Origin: Kitasatospora papulosa
GTDB lineage: Bacteria; Actinomycetota; Actinomycetes; Streptomycetales; Streptomycetaceae
Assembly: GCF_000717245.1 (NCBI RefSeq)
Contig: NZ_JNYQ01000019.1
Coordinates: 1 to 64,000, forward strand
Direction of reading: 5' to 3'
Length of the DNA stretch: 64,000 bases
Each line of letters begins with the position of its first letter. Position 1 is the stretch's first letter. Of this stretch, positions 16,411 through 24,998 are shown piece after piece. The position numbers were made by a program, and so were the translations under genes. A model generated the notes under the pieces. The model had not been told where the DNA came from. It saw nothing but the letters and a program-made list of their open reading frames with translations, and did no database searches.

Positions 16411-16821
16411 GTGCAGATCACCCGCAGCTCGATCGACACCGTCAAGGGCCCGGCCGACTGGTTCACCGGCGACGTCTACATCGACCCCGTCGCCGCCGCT
16501 CCGGCCCCGTCCCGGGTCACCGCGTCCCTGGTGCACTTCATGCCCGGTGCCCGCACCCACTGGCACCGCCACCCCCTGGGGCAGACCGTCTTCGTCACCG
16601 AAGGCGTCGGCCTGTGCCAGCGCCGGGGCGGGCCGGTGGAGGTCATCCGGCCCGGCGACCGCGTCCTGTTCGAGGCCGACGAGGAGCACTGGCACGGCGC
16701 CGCCCCGACCCGGCTGATGGTCCACGTGGCCATCAACGAGGGCGACCACGACCACGACGTCGTGCACTGGCTGGACCCCGTCACCGACGAGGAGTACCGC
16801 GCCACCCCGGCCACCGCCTGA
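16411..16821 (+). CDS. Single-domain cupin protein
   Basis: 136 residues from a GTG with AAGGAG 5 nt upstream. Cupin motif 1 is GARTHWHRHPLGQTVFVTEG (metal His50/52/54; Gln58 where a Glu is usual), and motif 2 is PGDRVLFEADEEHWHG (His93/95). Small cupins of this type bind a metal and act as oxygenases, isomerases or sensors; the specific reaction cannot be told. Second gene of the dehydrogenase operon; AAGGAGG right after its stop shows that a third gene once followed. Confidence 0.85.
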   Translation: MQITRSSIDTVKGPADWFTGDVYIDPVAAAPAPSRVTASLVHFMPGARTHWHRHPLGQTVFVTEGVGLCQRRGGPVEVIRPGDRVLFEADEEHWHGAAPTRLMVHVAINEGDHDHDVVHWLDPVTDEEYRATPATA

Positions 16822-16825
16822 ATAA

Positions 16826-16868
16826 GGAGGAACGCCTTCACCACCTTCGCCCTCATCGGCGCCGGCCA
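16826..16868 (+). pseudogene. Severed start of a third operon gene (Rossmann oxidoreductase)
   Basis: After TAAGGAGGAACGCC the frame reads (F)TTFALIGAGQ, the opening of a GxGxxG NAD(P)-binding protein with ATG mutated to TTC. It is cut after about 12 codons by the hairpin that follows. The strong ribosome binding site is retained, so this is a recent 3' deletion. Confidence 0.5.
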
Positions 16869-16898
16869 GGCTCGGCGCCCGGCCTGTCAGGCCGAGCC
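16869..16898 (+). terminator. Hairpin terminator
   Basis: GGCTCGGC (16869-16876) pairs with GCCGAGCC (16891-16898); a nested CGGCCT-GTC-AGGCCG adds stability. It separates the cupin operon from the convergent two-component genes. Confidence 0.6.
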
Positions 16899-16930
16899 GC
16901 GCGCCGGACGTGCACGGTCTCGTGCATGCG

Positions 16931-18358
16931 TCAGACGGGGAGTACGAGGAGAAAGGCGGTGCGCCCGGGGTCGCTCGTGACGGAGACGGTTCCGCCGTGC
17001 GCGGTGACGACGGCCTTGACGATCGCAAGGCCAAGTCCGGTGCTGCCGGTGTTCCGGGACCGCGCGTGATCGGCGCGCACGAAGCGGCCGAAGATTTCGT
17101 CCTGCAGTTCGTCGGGGATACCCGGCCCGTTGTCACTCACCTCCAGGGTGACCTGGGTGCGTGCGGACGTGAGGGTGACGGTCACGTCGGTGCCGGGCGG
17201 TGTGTGGGTGCGGGCGTTGGCGAGCAGGTTGCCGACGGCCTGCTGAAGTCGGTGGGCGTCCCCCCTCACAGTGACCGGTTCCTCGGGCAGGTCCAGAAAC
17301 CAGTGGTGCTGCGGGCCCGCGGCACGTGCGTCGTCCGTCGCGTCCAGAACCAGCAGGGTCAGGTCGACCGATTCGTGTTCGAGGGGGCGTCCGGCGTCCA
17401 GGCGTGCGAGAAGGAGCAGATTGTCGACGAGACGTGTCATGCGCCGTGATTCCACGTCGATGCGTTCAAGGGCGTGCCGGACCTCGTCGGGGACGGGGCC
17501 GGGCCGGCGCAGGGCGAGCTCGCAGTGGCCGCGGATATTGGCCACCGGGGTGCGCAGTTCATGGCTGGCGTCGGCGGCGAAGTGCCGCAGCCGCTCCTCG
17601 CCGGCCTGTCGTCGGACGAGGGCGTCCTCCACATGCCCCAGCATGTGGTTGACAGCCTGGCCGACTTGGCCGACCTCGGTGCGCGGATCCGCGTGGGGAA
17701 GGGGCCCTGGCATGGCGATCTCGCCGCTGGCGAGCGGCAGGTCGGCGACCTCTGCGGCCTGGGCGGTGACCAGCCTGAGAGGACGTAGGGAGACGCGTAC
17801 CCACAGGGCCCCGGCGAGACCGGTGACCAACAGCGCCGCGCCGAACAGCGCGGCCTCCACGGCCAGGAGACGGTGCACCGTCTCCTCCACCGGGTGCAGA
17901 GGCAGGCCTGTGATCAGAATGTCCTGGTCGTCGCCCCTGACCGCCATGACGCGGTACCGGCCCGGAGCCGTGGAGAGGTGGATGCTGTGACCGTCTCCGT
18001 CCACGGGGATCCGCGCCAGCGTGCGGCGATCCCCGGCACTGAGCGAGAGGGGCCGGTCGGTGGTGTCGTCGACGACGGAGGCCTCGGTGACGACGCCGTC
18101 GAGAAGCCGGGCGCCGAACGTGCCCTCGGCCTGCCCGCGCGTGTCGGAACGATTGTCCGCGTCGGGCTCCGCCTCGTGCTCGAGGCTTGCGGCGAACCGG
18201 CCGCCGGACACCGCGAGCTGCTCGTCCACGCGGCCGATGAGGAATCCGCGCAGAGCGAGCGCGGTGGTGATGCCGACCGCGAGACAGGCGACGGCGAGGA
18301 GCGTCACCAGCCCGGCGGTGAGCTGGCCTCGCAGCGTACGCGGAGCCGGGCGCCTCAC
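16931..18358 (-). CDS. Sensor histidine kinase
   Basis: 475 residues. TM1 (about 12-40), an extracytoplasmic sensor region (about 45-160), TM2 (about 163-190), a HAMP domain (about 190-245), then the DHp domain with FAADASHELRTP (phospho-acceptor His266) and the HATPase domain: N-box AVGNLLANARTHT, G1 VSDNGPGIP, F-box, G2 GSTGLGLAIVK. All catalytic motifs are intact. It overlaps the response regulator by 4 bp (ATGA), so the two are co-translated. The pair is divergent from the ferric-reductase/FMN-binding/ApbE operon, its likely target. The signal is unknown; redox or envelope stress is plausible. Confidence 0.92.
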   Translation of the reverse strand: MRRPAPRTLRGQLTAGLVTLLAVACLAVGITTALALRGFLIGRVDEQLAVSGGRFAASLEHEAEPDADNRSDTRGQAEGTFGARLLDGVVTEASVVDDTTDRPLSLSAGDRRTLARIPVDGDGHSIHLSTAPGRYRVMAVRGDDQDILITGLPLHPVEETVHRLLAVEAALFGAALLVTGLAGALWVRVSLRPLRLVTAQAAEVADLPLASGEIAMPGPLPHADPRTEVGQVGQAVNHMLGHVEDALVRRQAGEERLRHFAADASHELRTPVANIRGHCELALRRPGPVPDEVRHALERIDVESRRMTRLVDNLLLLARLDAGRPLEHESVDLTLLVLDATDDARAAGPQHHWFLDLPEEPVTVRGDAHRLQQAVGNLLANARTHTPPGTDVTVTLTSARTQVTLEVSDNGPGIPDELQDEIFGRFVRADHARSRNTGSTGLGLAIVKAVVTAHGGTVSVTSDPGRTAFLLVLPV

Positions 18359-19089
18359 GGGGACTCGGGCTTCAGGACGTATCCGACACCTCGTACGGTG
18401 TGAATCATCGGAGCCCGTCCTGCATCGATCTTCTTCCGCAGGTAGCTGATGTAGAGCTCGACGATGTGCGCGCGACCACCGAAGTCGTAGGCCCAGACCC
18501 GGTCGAGAATCTGTTGTTTCGACAGCACCCGGCGCGGATTGCGCATCAGGTATCGCAGCAGTTCGAACTCGGTCCGGGAAAGATCGACGATGACATCACC
18601 TCGTCGCACCTCCCTGGCCTCCTCATCCATCGTGAGGTCCCCGACGATGAGCTGGTCCGCGCCCGGCACGGCGGCCATGCCCGCCCTGCGGAGCAGGCCG
18701 CGCAGCCGGGCCAGTACCTCCTCCAGGCTGTAGGGCTTGGTGACGTAGTCGTCGCCGCCTGCGGTGATACCCGCGATGCGGTCCTCCACGGCGTCGCGGG
18801 CGGTCAGGAACAGTACGCACACCTGCGGTGCCTCGCGCCGCAAGCCGTGCATGACCTGCAGGCCGTCCAGGTCGGGCAGCATCCAGTCCAGGACCACTGC
18901 GTCAGGGCGAAAGGTACGGGCGGTGGCCAGTGCGGTCGTCCCGTCGGCTGCCGTACGGACCTGCCAGCCCTCACCCGTCAGCACGTTCGCCAGGACATCG
19001 GTCACGTCGGGCTCGTCATCCACGACGAGCACCCGTACGGGTGCTCCGTCAGGGCGGTGCAGAGGCGGTGTCGTGCGCGGATCGTCCAT
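18355..19089 (-). CDS. OmpR/PhoB-family response regulator
   Basis: 244 residues. Receiver domain (about 17-130) with acidic pair Asp24-Asp25, phospho-acceptor Asp68 (VVLDWMLPD), Thr96 and Lys118; winged-helix DNA-binding domain (about 145-240) with LSRTEFELLRYLMRNPRRVL and HTVRGVGYVL. A 15-residue N-terminal extension precedes the receiver; the GTG at codon 18 is an alternative start. First gene of the two-component unit, reading leftward, 171 bp from the divergent operon it probably controls. Confidence 0.92.
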   Translation of the reverse strand: MDDPRTTPPLHRPDGAPVRVLVVDDEPDVTDVLANVLTGEGWQVRTAADGTTALATARTFRPDAVVLDWMLPDLDGLQVMHGLRREAPQVCVLFLTARDAVEDRIAGITAGGDDYVTKPYSLEEVLARLRGLLRRAGMAAVPGADQLIVGDLTMDEEAREVRRGDVIVDLSRTEFELLRYLMRNPRRVLSKQQILDRVWAYDFGGRAHIVELYISYLRKKIDAGRAPMIHTVRGVGYVLKPESP

Positions 19090-19184
19090 GGTCCTTTCAG
19101 CATCGCCGGTCGTCAGCCGGAGAGAGAGGAACCGGGCCTATGCGTTTTCTCTGAATCGCCATCTGAGAGGCCGGACCGGCAGGT

Positions 19185-19202
19185 TTCAGAGGGTTCTCAA
19201 AG
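19185..19202. promoter_or_regulatory. Possible response-regulator binding repeat
   Basis: TTCAGAGGG followed directly by TTCTCAAAG forms an imperfect 9-nt direct repeat, the style of site used by OmpR-family regulators. It lies between the divergent regulator and flavocytochrome genes, with related TCTGA motifs at 19169 and 19182 region. Confidence 0.35.
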
Positions 19203-19260
19203 CTCGCGCTGTGAGCATGGACGCCCGTCACTGGAAGCCTGTCCTGGCTGGAGGAGATCT

Positions 19261-20622
19261 ATGACCAGCACGTTCACCACCACGGATGCGAGCCGTGGCA
19301 TACGTCATCGACGCCCGCGGCGCAGCGTCGCGCCCGTCCTCGTACCGGCGGTGATCTGGGCGGGCGTCGCGGGCGTGCTGGCCCTCTGGTGGAGTGACAC
19401 GTCCTCGGTGGTGGGACCGGCGGGATGGATCACCGGCGCCGGACGTATCACCGGACTCCTGGCCGGATACGGCTGCGCGATCCTGCTGCTCCTCATGGCC
19501 CGTCTCCCTCTGCTGGACCACACCGTGGGAACCGACCGGCTCGCCCGATGGCACGCCTGGGGCGGCCGCTGCACCATCTCACTCGTCCTGGCACACACCC
19601 TGCTGATCATCTGGGGCTACTCACTGACGTCACACACGAACGTGGTCGGTCAGACGTCCACGCTGGTGCTGCACTACCCCGACATGCTCAAGGGCACGAT
19701 CGGCTTCCTCCTGTTCCTGGCCACAGGAGTCCTCTCGGCCCGTGCCGCACGCCGCAGGATGTCCTACGAGACCTGGCACTACCTGCACTTCGCCACCTAC
19801 CTGGCCGTCTTCCTCGCCTTCGGCCACCAGCTCTCCGACGGAGCCGACTTCGTGGGGAACCGCCCGGCCCGGATCGCCTGGTACACGCTGTACGTCGGCG
19901 TCGCCGCCCTGGTGGCCTGGTACCGCTTCGTCCTGCCCGTCCGGCGCGGGATGCGCCACCGTCTGCGCGTGGCCGCGGTCCACCCCGAAGCGCCGGGGGT
20001 GGTGTCCGTTCACCTCACCGGTGAACACCTCGACGAGCTGGGCGGCGTACCGGGCCAGTTCCTGCGCTGGCGATTCCTGACCCGCGAGCTGTGGTGGACG
20101 GCCAATCCCTACTCCCTCTCCGCACCCGCCCACCCCCGTCACCTGCGCATCACCGTGAAGAGCGCCGGTGGCCACAGTTCCGCGCTGGCCCGTCTGCGCC
20201 CCGGCACCCGGGTGTGGGCCGAAGGGCCCTACGGAGGCTTCACCGCCCGTCGCCGCACCGTCCCCAAGGTGCTGCTCCTGGCAGGCGGCGTCGGAATCAC
20301 CCCTCTCCGGACACTCTTCGAGACCCTGCCGGGCCAGGTGACCCTCGTCTACCGGGCACGCCACGCCGAAGATCTCGCACTGCGCGGTGAACTCGACGCG
20401 ATAGCCGCCCGCAGACAGGCGACCGTGCACTACGTCACCAGCGGAACGGCCGGATACTCCTCGTCCCTGACTGCCCGTGGCCTGAGCGACATGGTCCCTG
20501 ACCTGGCCGCGCACGACGTCTACCTCTGCGGTCCGCCCGGAATGGCACGCACCGCGACCGAGGCTCTGCGCCGAGCCGGCGTCCCGGCCCGGCGCATCCA
20601 CCACGAGTCCTTCGAGTTCTGA
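19261..20622 (+). CDS. Ferric-reductase-like membrane flavocytochrome
   Basis: 453 residues from the ATG after GGAGGAG; the longer open frame upstream is an artefact. Six helices in the first 240 residues carry haem-type histidines (His98/His112 and His173, His176/His189), then an FAD-binding barrel (about 245-340; RWRFLTRELWWTANPYSLS) and an NAD(P)-binding domain (LLLAGGVGITPLRTL near 340; VYLCGPPGM near 430). This is the NOX/Fre architecture: electrons from NAD(P)H cross the membrane through FAD and two haems. With the downstream FMN-binding protein and flavin transferase it should form a transmembrane reductase system feeding an extracytoplasmic flavin carrier. Confidence 0.88.
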   Translation: MTSTFTTTDASRGIRHRRPRRSVAPVLVPAVIWAGVAGVLALWWSDTSSVVGPAGWITGAGRITGLLAGYGCAILLLLMARLPLLDHTVGTDRLARWHAWGGRCTISLVLAHTLLIIWGYSLTSHTNVVGQTSTLVLHYPDMLKGTIGFLLFLATGVLSARAARRRMSYETWHYLHFATYLAVFLAFGHQLSDGADFVGNRPARIAWYTLYVGVAALVAWYRFVLPVRRGMRHRLRVAAVHPEAPGVVSVHLTGEHLDELGGVPGQFLRWRFLTRELWWTANPYSLSAPAHPRHLRITVKSAGGHSSALARLRPGTRVWAEGPYGGFTARRRTVPKVLLLAGGVGITPLRTLFETLPGQVTLVYRARHAEDLALRGELDAIAARRQATVHYVTSGTAGYSSSLTARGLSDMVPDLAAHDVYLCGPPGMARTATEALRRAGVPARRIHHESFEF

Positions 20623-20634
20623 GGAGAAACCGTC

Positions 20635-21069
20635 ATGCGCCGAGCCGTCCTCGTCGGCACCGGGTCCAGTGCTCTGGTCGTCGCCCTGCTCGCACTCAAA
20701 CCCCACCAGATCCCCGGCCCGGACACGTCGGCCGCTCGCTCTCCTGTGCCCTCCCCCACCTCTACGGGCGCGTCCACCGGCACGTCCGCCGGCATGGGCA
20801 CGTACACCGGAGATCCCGTCGACACCCGGTACGGGACCGTGCAGGTCGCCGTCACCGTCACCGACGGGAGGATCACAGCGGTCAAGGTCATCCAGGCACC
20901 GGACCAGAACGGCCGTGACCAGCAGATCTCCTCACAGGCCCTGCCACAGCTCACCCAGGAGGCGATCAAGGCCCAGAGCGCCCACATCGACGCGGTTTCC
21001 GGCGCCAGCTACACGAGCCAGGGATACGCCCAGTCCCTCCAGAGCGCCCTGGACCAAGCCCATGTCTGA
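20635..21069 (+). CDS. Exported FMN-binding domain protein
   Basis: 144 residues. An N-terminal signal or anchor (MRRAVLVGTGSSALVVALLAL), a Ser/Thr/Pro linker (about 30-60), and an FMN-binding domain (about 65-144) like NqrC/RnfG. DAVSGASYTSQGY holds the SGA(S/T)xT motif, whose Thr receives FMN covalently. The next gene encodes the flavin transferase that makes this bond and overlaps by 8 bp. It probably accepts electrons from the flavocytochrome 12 bp upstream. Confidence 0.88.
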   Translation: MRRAVLVGTGSSALVVALLALKPHQIPGPDTSAARSPVPSPTSTGASTGTSAGMGTYTGDPVDTRYGTVQVAVTVTDGRITAVKVIQAPDQNGRDQQISSQALPQLTQEAIKAQSAHIDAVSGASYTSQGYAQSLQSALDQAHV

Positions 21070-21829
21070 CACCACCGCCGGTCTCCGCCACGTCGAACAC
21101 GTCATGGGCAGCGTCTTCTCCTTCGACATCCGGGACGAGCCCACCCCTGCTGTCCGCCGTGCGCTCGACGAGGCGGTGCACCACCTCCACCGGATCGACG
21201 AAGTGTTCTCCACCTACCGCCCCGACAGCTGCATCAGCCGCCTCGGCCGTGGCGAGATCCGACGCGAGGACTGCCCGTCCGAAGTCCTCGAAGTCCTCTT
21301 CCTGTGCGCACACGCCGCGCGCGTCAGCGACGGCTGGTTCAGCATTGTCCCCGAGGGCACCCTGGACCCCTCGGGTCTCGTGAAGGGCTGGGCCGTCGAG
21401 GCGGCGTCCCGCATCCTCCACGAGGCCGGCGCGCACGACACCTGCGTCAACGGAGGCGGGGACATCCAGATCCGCGGCCGGGCCGCCCCCGCCACGCCCT
21501 GGCGCATCGGAGTCGCGCACCCACTGCGCCCCGGCGAACTGGTCACCGTCGTCACCGCCCACGACGACCTGGCGGTCGCGACCTCCGGCACCGCCGAGCG
21601 CGGCGCTCACATCGTCGATCCGTTCACCGGCAGACCCGCTACCGCGCTCGCCTCACTCACCCTCGTGGGACCGCGCCTGACGCTGACGGACACCTACGCC
21701 ACCGCCGCGTTCGCGAGGGGCGACGGCGCACGGGACTGGCTGGAGGGCCTGCACGGCTACGAGGCGCTCGCGGTCACACCCGACGGCGGAGAGTGGCGCA
21801 CGACGGGCTTCCACCGGTACGGCTCGTGA
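21062..21829 (+). CDS. apbE: FAD:protein FMN transferase (ApbE family)
   Basis: 255 residues. Motifs: HVMGSVFSFDI near the start (HxMGTxxS class), STYRPDSCISRL, DPSGLVKGWAVE, VNGGGDIQIRG and LTDTYATAAFA with the metal-binding Asp/Thr. ApbE cleaves FAD and attaches FMN to a Thr in target proteins; here the target is the overlapping FMN-binding protein. No signal peptide or lipobox is visible, so it may act before export or be carried otherwise. Shorter than Gram-negative ApbE (about 340 aa) but normal for actinobacteria. Confidence 0.9.
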   Translation: MSDTTAGLRHVEHVMGSVFSFDIRDEPTPAVRRALDEAVHHLHRIDEVFSTYRPDSCISRLGRGEIRREDCPSEVLEVLFLCAHAARVSDGWFSIVPEGTLDPSGLVKGWAVEAASRILHEAGAHDTCVNGGGDIQIRGRAAPATPWRIGVAHPLRPGELVTVVTAHDDLAVATSGTAERGAHIVDPFTGRPATALASLTLVGPRLTLTDTYATAAFARGDGARDWLEGLHGYEALAVTPDGGEWRTTGFHRYGS

Positions 21830-22053
21830 GAAACGTGTCGCCGGCACGAACCGTACGGGAGCCGTAGGAGCACAGCCGGACGGCCCGCGGGGATCGCTGC
21901 GGAGCGTCGTCCCGCGCGAAGCGCCCTCTCGTGAGTAGCGTTCCCATCCTGACGCCCGGGCCTCCGTGGTACGTCCCGAGGGCCCTGCCTCCGTCATCCG
22001 AGTGCTGTGCCCGCCGGAGGCACCGGCAGGCCGAGAGAACGAGGTGGGAGACC

Positions 22054-22452
22054 ATGCCCTACGACCGCACCGTCCAGCTGCACACGGGGTTCGAGGAGGC
22101 CGCACAGGCCGTTCGGCACGCCCTGGCCGAGCAGGGTTTCGGCGTCCTGACCGAGATCGACGTCCAGGCCACCCTCAGGAACAAGCTCGGCCACGACATG
22201 GAGCCCTACCTGATCCTCGGAGCCTGCAACCCCGCCCTTGCCCACCGGGCGCTCGAGGCCGACCGCGCGGTCGGACTGCTGCTCCCGTGCAACGTCGTCG
22301 TCCGCGCCGCGGACAACCGGGTGCTGGTCCAGGCGATCGACCCCGGAACCATGGTCACCCTCACAGAGCTCGACGCCATGGTGCCCGTCGCCGAGGAGGC
22401 GACCCGCCGCCTGGACAGTGCACTCGCCTTCCTCCAGGAGACGTACGGGTGA
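22054..22452 (+). CDS. DUF302 domain protein
   Basis: 132 residues from the ATG after GAGGTGGGAG. Typical DUF302 features: YDRTVQLHTGFEEAAQAVRH, LAEQGFGVLTEIDVQATLRN, YLILGACNPALAHRALEAD, and VGLLLPCNVVVRA. The family is widespread near redox and stress genes and its biochemical role is unknown. It lies between the flavocytochrome operon and universal stress proteins, a common actinobacterial neighbourhood. 21830-22053 is intergenic, with no clear operator. Confidence 0.88.
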   Translation: MPYDRTVQLHTGFEEAAQAVRHALAEQGFGVLTEIDVQATLRNKLGHDMEPYLILGACNPALAHRALEADRAVGLLLPCNVVVRAADNRVLVQAIDPGTMVTLTELDAMVPVAEEATRRLDSALAFLQETYG

Positions 22453-22524
22453 TACCGACCGCACCGGTTCCCGCCGCCGGGCGAGGACGGTAACAGCCTG
22501 GACGTCCCGTGTGCCGCCTGCCGT

Positions 22525-22896
22525 TCAGCGCATTATGACGACCGGGCACGGAGCGTGCTGTGCGCAGTGCATGCTGACCGAGCCCAGCAGCGCCTCACGG
22601 AACTCTCCGCGCCCGCGGTTGCCCACGATCAGCATCTTGGCACCTGCGGCTGCTTCGATCAGCACGGCGGCCGCGTGCCCCTGTACCGCGGTCGAGCGCA
22701 AGGGGACAGGCCGACCGGGCCCAGGCCCCAGTGCGTCCTCGACAGCCTGGTCGAGGAGTTCTTGCGCACGGGACGCATACGTGCGCATCTCCTCGTCGGA
22801 AGGCGGGGTCAGGCCGTACCAGGAAGTGGGTGACTCCCAGGCGAGGACGGCGTCGACCGCGCCGCCGTCGACCCTGGCTTGCCGGCCCTCCTTCCA
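22525..22896 (-). pseudogene. Universal stress protein, 5'-truncated
   Basis: The reading contains VDAVLAWESPTSWYGL, STAVQGHAAAVLIEAAAG, the nucleotide loop LIVGNRGRGEF and the closing APCPVVIMR of a single-domain UspA protein. The first 25 or so residues with the VGVDGS ATP-binding start are missing; only a TTG at 22926 could start it and the sequence before residue 15 is not USP-like. Probably not functional. Confidence 0.7.
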
Positions 22897-22952
22897 CGCG
22901 GTCGAGGTGAGTGAGGCTTGTGGCAAGGCGTCGTCCTCAGGAGGAGCTGACC

Positions 22953-23825
22953 ATGTCCCGCGTCGTCACTGCCGGAATCGACGGCTCACAAGAAGGCCTG
23001 GACGCGGCCGACTGGGCGGCTGGTGAAGCCGCACTGCGCTCATGCCTTCTGCGCCTCGTGTACGTGTGGCGTGACATGGCCGGCGGCGGTGGCTACGCCT
23101 CCGACCCCGACGTCGAGCGCCGTGCGGCGGAAGCCCTGCTGCACGCGGCGGCGGAACACCTTCGAGCGGCACATCCACACCTGCGGATCGAGACCCAGCA
23201 GAAGTCCGGGCAGCCGGCGGACGAGCTCAGCGCCGAAGGCGCCCGCTCAGAACTTCTGGTGCTGGGATCCCGTGGCTTCGGCGGCATCAGGGGATTCGTC
23301 GCAGGATCGGTGTCCCTGGCGGTACTCGCCCGGATGCGAAGCCCTCTGGTTCTCGTCCGTAACCGGCCGGACAGGGAAGCGGCGCCGACACCGGACCGCG
23401 GTGACGTGGTTCTCGGACTCGACCTCCCGCGGGCGAGCACCGACGCGCTGGCTTTCGCCTTCGCCGCAGCAGACCGGTACCGCTGCGGCGTGAAGGTCGT
23501 CCACAGCTGGTCCCTGCCCCCGGTATACGGAATGGGTGCCACAGATGTGGTTCCCACACTGATGCGGGAGACATCGGACGAGCGTCAGAAGGAGATGACC
23601 GAAGCGCTGGCGCCGTGGACCGAGACCTACCCGCACGTGCCGGTGACGCGTGACTGCCGTCAGGGGCATCCGACGCAGGACCTGGTCGAAGCTTCGTTTG
23701 GAGCCGGGCTGGTCGTTGTCGGGCTGCGGCACCGAGACGCGCGGCTCGGAAGCCACATCGGGCCGGTTGTCCACGCCGTCCTGCACCACACGGCAGCACC
23801 CGTGGCTGTCGTACCGCACAGCTAG
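22953..23825 (+). CDS. Tandem universal stress protein
   Basis: 290 residues from the ATG after AGGAGG. Two UspA domains: the first (1-150) starts VVTAGIDGSQEG and ends with the ATP loop VLGSRGFGGIRGFVAGSVS; the second (about 155-290) starts VVLGLDLPRA, with a weaker loop VVGLRHRDARLGSHIGPVV. Tandem USPs of this size are induced by hypoxia and stationary phase in actinobacteria. Divergent from the truncated USP gene. Confidence 0.9.
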   Translation: MSRVVTAGIDGSQEGLDAADWAAGEAALRSCLLRLVYVWRDMAGGGGYASDPDVERRAAEALLHAAAEHLRAAHPHLRIETQQKSGQPADELSAEGARSELLVLGSRGFGGIRGFVAGSVSLAVLARMRSPLVLVRNRPDREAAPTPDRGDVVLGLDLPRASTDALAFAFAAADRYRCGVKVVHSWSLPPVYGMGATDVVPTLMRETSDERQKEMTEALAPWTETYPHVPVTRDCRQGHPTQDLVEASFGAGLVVVGLRHRDARLGSHIGPVVHAVLHHTAAPVAVVPHS

Positions 23826-23979
23826 CCGGAGGTACCGGGCTTGAGCCCAGGGAAGTGAGAAGTCATGGCGGCCCCCAGGAAGAGAGGAGAGGAAATAGAC
23901 GGGGCGGCGCCTGCGACCGATGACTTCGGCAGAATCCCTCCGACTCCGACGACTCCGAACAGAATCCCCTCCGACCGCT

Positions 23980-24915
23980 TCACGGATGCGGAACTATCGC
24001 GACAGGTGAGGCGGCGTGATGGATGACCGCATGCGTCACATGGCCGAGCCGGGGGCCGACGGGAAGCGATCGCTCGCGTCGACCCACGATCACCAGATCG
24101 GCTTCGGACGAGGCGTACACCAGCTCCGCCCCGGGGGCTCCCATCACTACTCCGGTCTGTGCGGTGACCTCTTGGAAGCGTTGCCGCCACGGTTCCACGA
24201 CCTGCTCCAAAGCCTGCACGATCCTTCCGGCGAGTTCATTTCCCAGACCCGGATCGGCGGTCTGTGCGGGCGCGTAGGTAGGCGGCAGCGCCCAGGCGTG
24301 CAGAATCCGGAGCCTGCAGTGACGCCGCGCTGCCTCACTGAAGCCGAATTCCAGGAGGGCCTCGTAGTCTTCCGTACCTCTGATGTCGATACCGAGAAGC
24401 AGCTGTCCCGGCGGATGCTTGATGAGCGGCTCCTGCTTCCCTCCGGCGGTCTTCCAACCGCGGACGAGAACGACGGGGCAGGGCGAGGCCGCTGCCACGG
24501 GCAGCGATGTGGTGCCGATGACGAAGCCTGTGAAGCGATCCAGCCCTTGGGACCCGAGCACCAGCAGGTCCGTGCTCCCCGGAGTGCCGGCTTCGGCCAG
24601 CAGGGCCTTGGAAGCGAGACCCGCGCCGCTCACGTTCTCCGCGCTGACGGTCAGACCTGGATGCGCGCTTTCGGCTTCCGCCGTTGCCACCTCCAGCAGC
24701 CCCTCGTACCTGGAAGAGGCCCTCGGCTTTGTCGGGTGATCGTTGAACGGAGGCCGCGTCGCGATGTGCTTGACGTGTTCAGGCGGTACTGGCCACTCCT
24801 GAACGTGAACGATTCGGAGCGCGACCTCCCGCAGTACCGCTTCCTTCGCCGCCCATTTCACGGCCGCGAAACTCTCGGGCGAACCATTCAGTCCCACCGT
24901 CACATTGCCTGGCAT
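23980..24915 (-). CDS. Tandem universal stress protein
   Basis: 311 residues. The first UspA domain begins VTVGLNGSPESFAAVKWA and has LVLGSQGLDRFTGFVIGTTS; the second begins LLLGIDIRGTEDYEALLEF and ends HAVIHHAASPVAIVPHP. Both nucleotide loops are recognisable. Same strand as the nicotinate phosphoribosyltransferase gene upstream (83 bp gap), so probably one transcription unit. Convergent with the preceding USP gene; 23826-23979 is intergenic. Confidence 0.9.
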   Translation of the reverse strand: MPGNVTVGLNGSPESFAAVKWAAKEAVLREVALRIVHVQEWPVPPEHVKHIATRPPFNDHPTKPRASSRYEGLLEVATAEAESAHPGLTVSAENVSGAGLASKALLAEAGTPGSTDLLVLGSQGLDRFTGFVIGTTSLPVAAASPCPVVLVRGWKTAGGKQEPLIKHPPGQLLLGIDIRGTEDYEALLEFGFSEAARRHCRLRILHAWALPPTYAPAQTADPGLGNELAGRIVQALEQVVEPWRQRFQEVTAQTGVVMGAPGAELVYASSEADLVIVGRRERSLPVGPRLGHVTHAVIHHAASPVAIVPHP

Positions 24916-24998
24916 GTCGCCCTTCTCTCAGCGAAGGAACGTCCGGTCCTGAGGAGTTGCATCGGACCTGCCCACCTCGGGCTTCGGTCCTCAATACG

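Noticed and set aside
18400..19260. Upstream extension of the flavocytochrome frame
   Set aside because: It is antisense to the response regulator; GGAGGAG and the ATG at 19261 decide the start.
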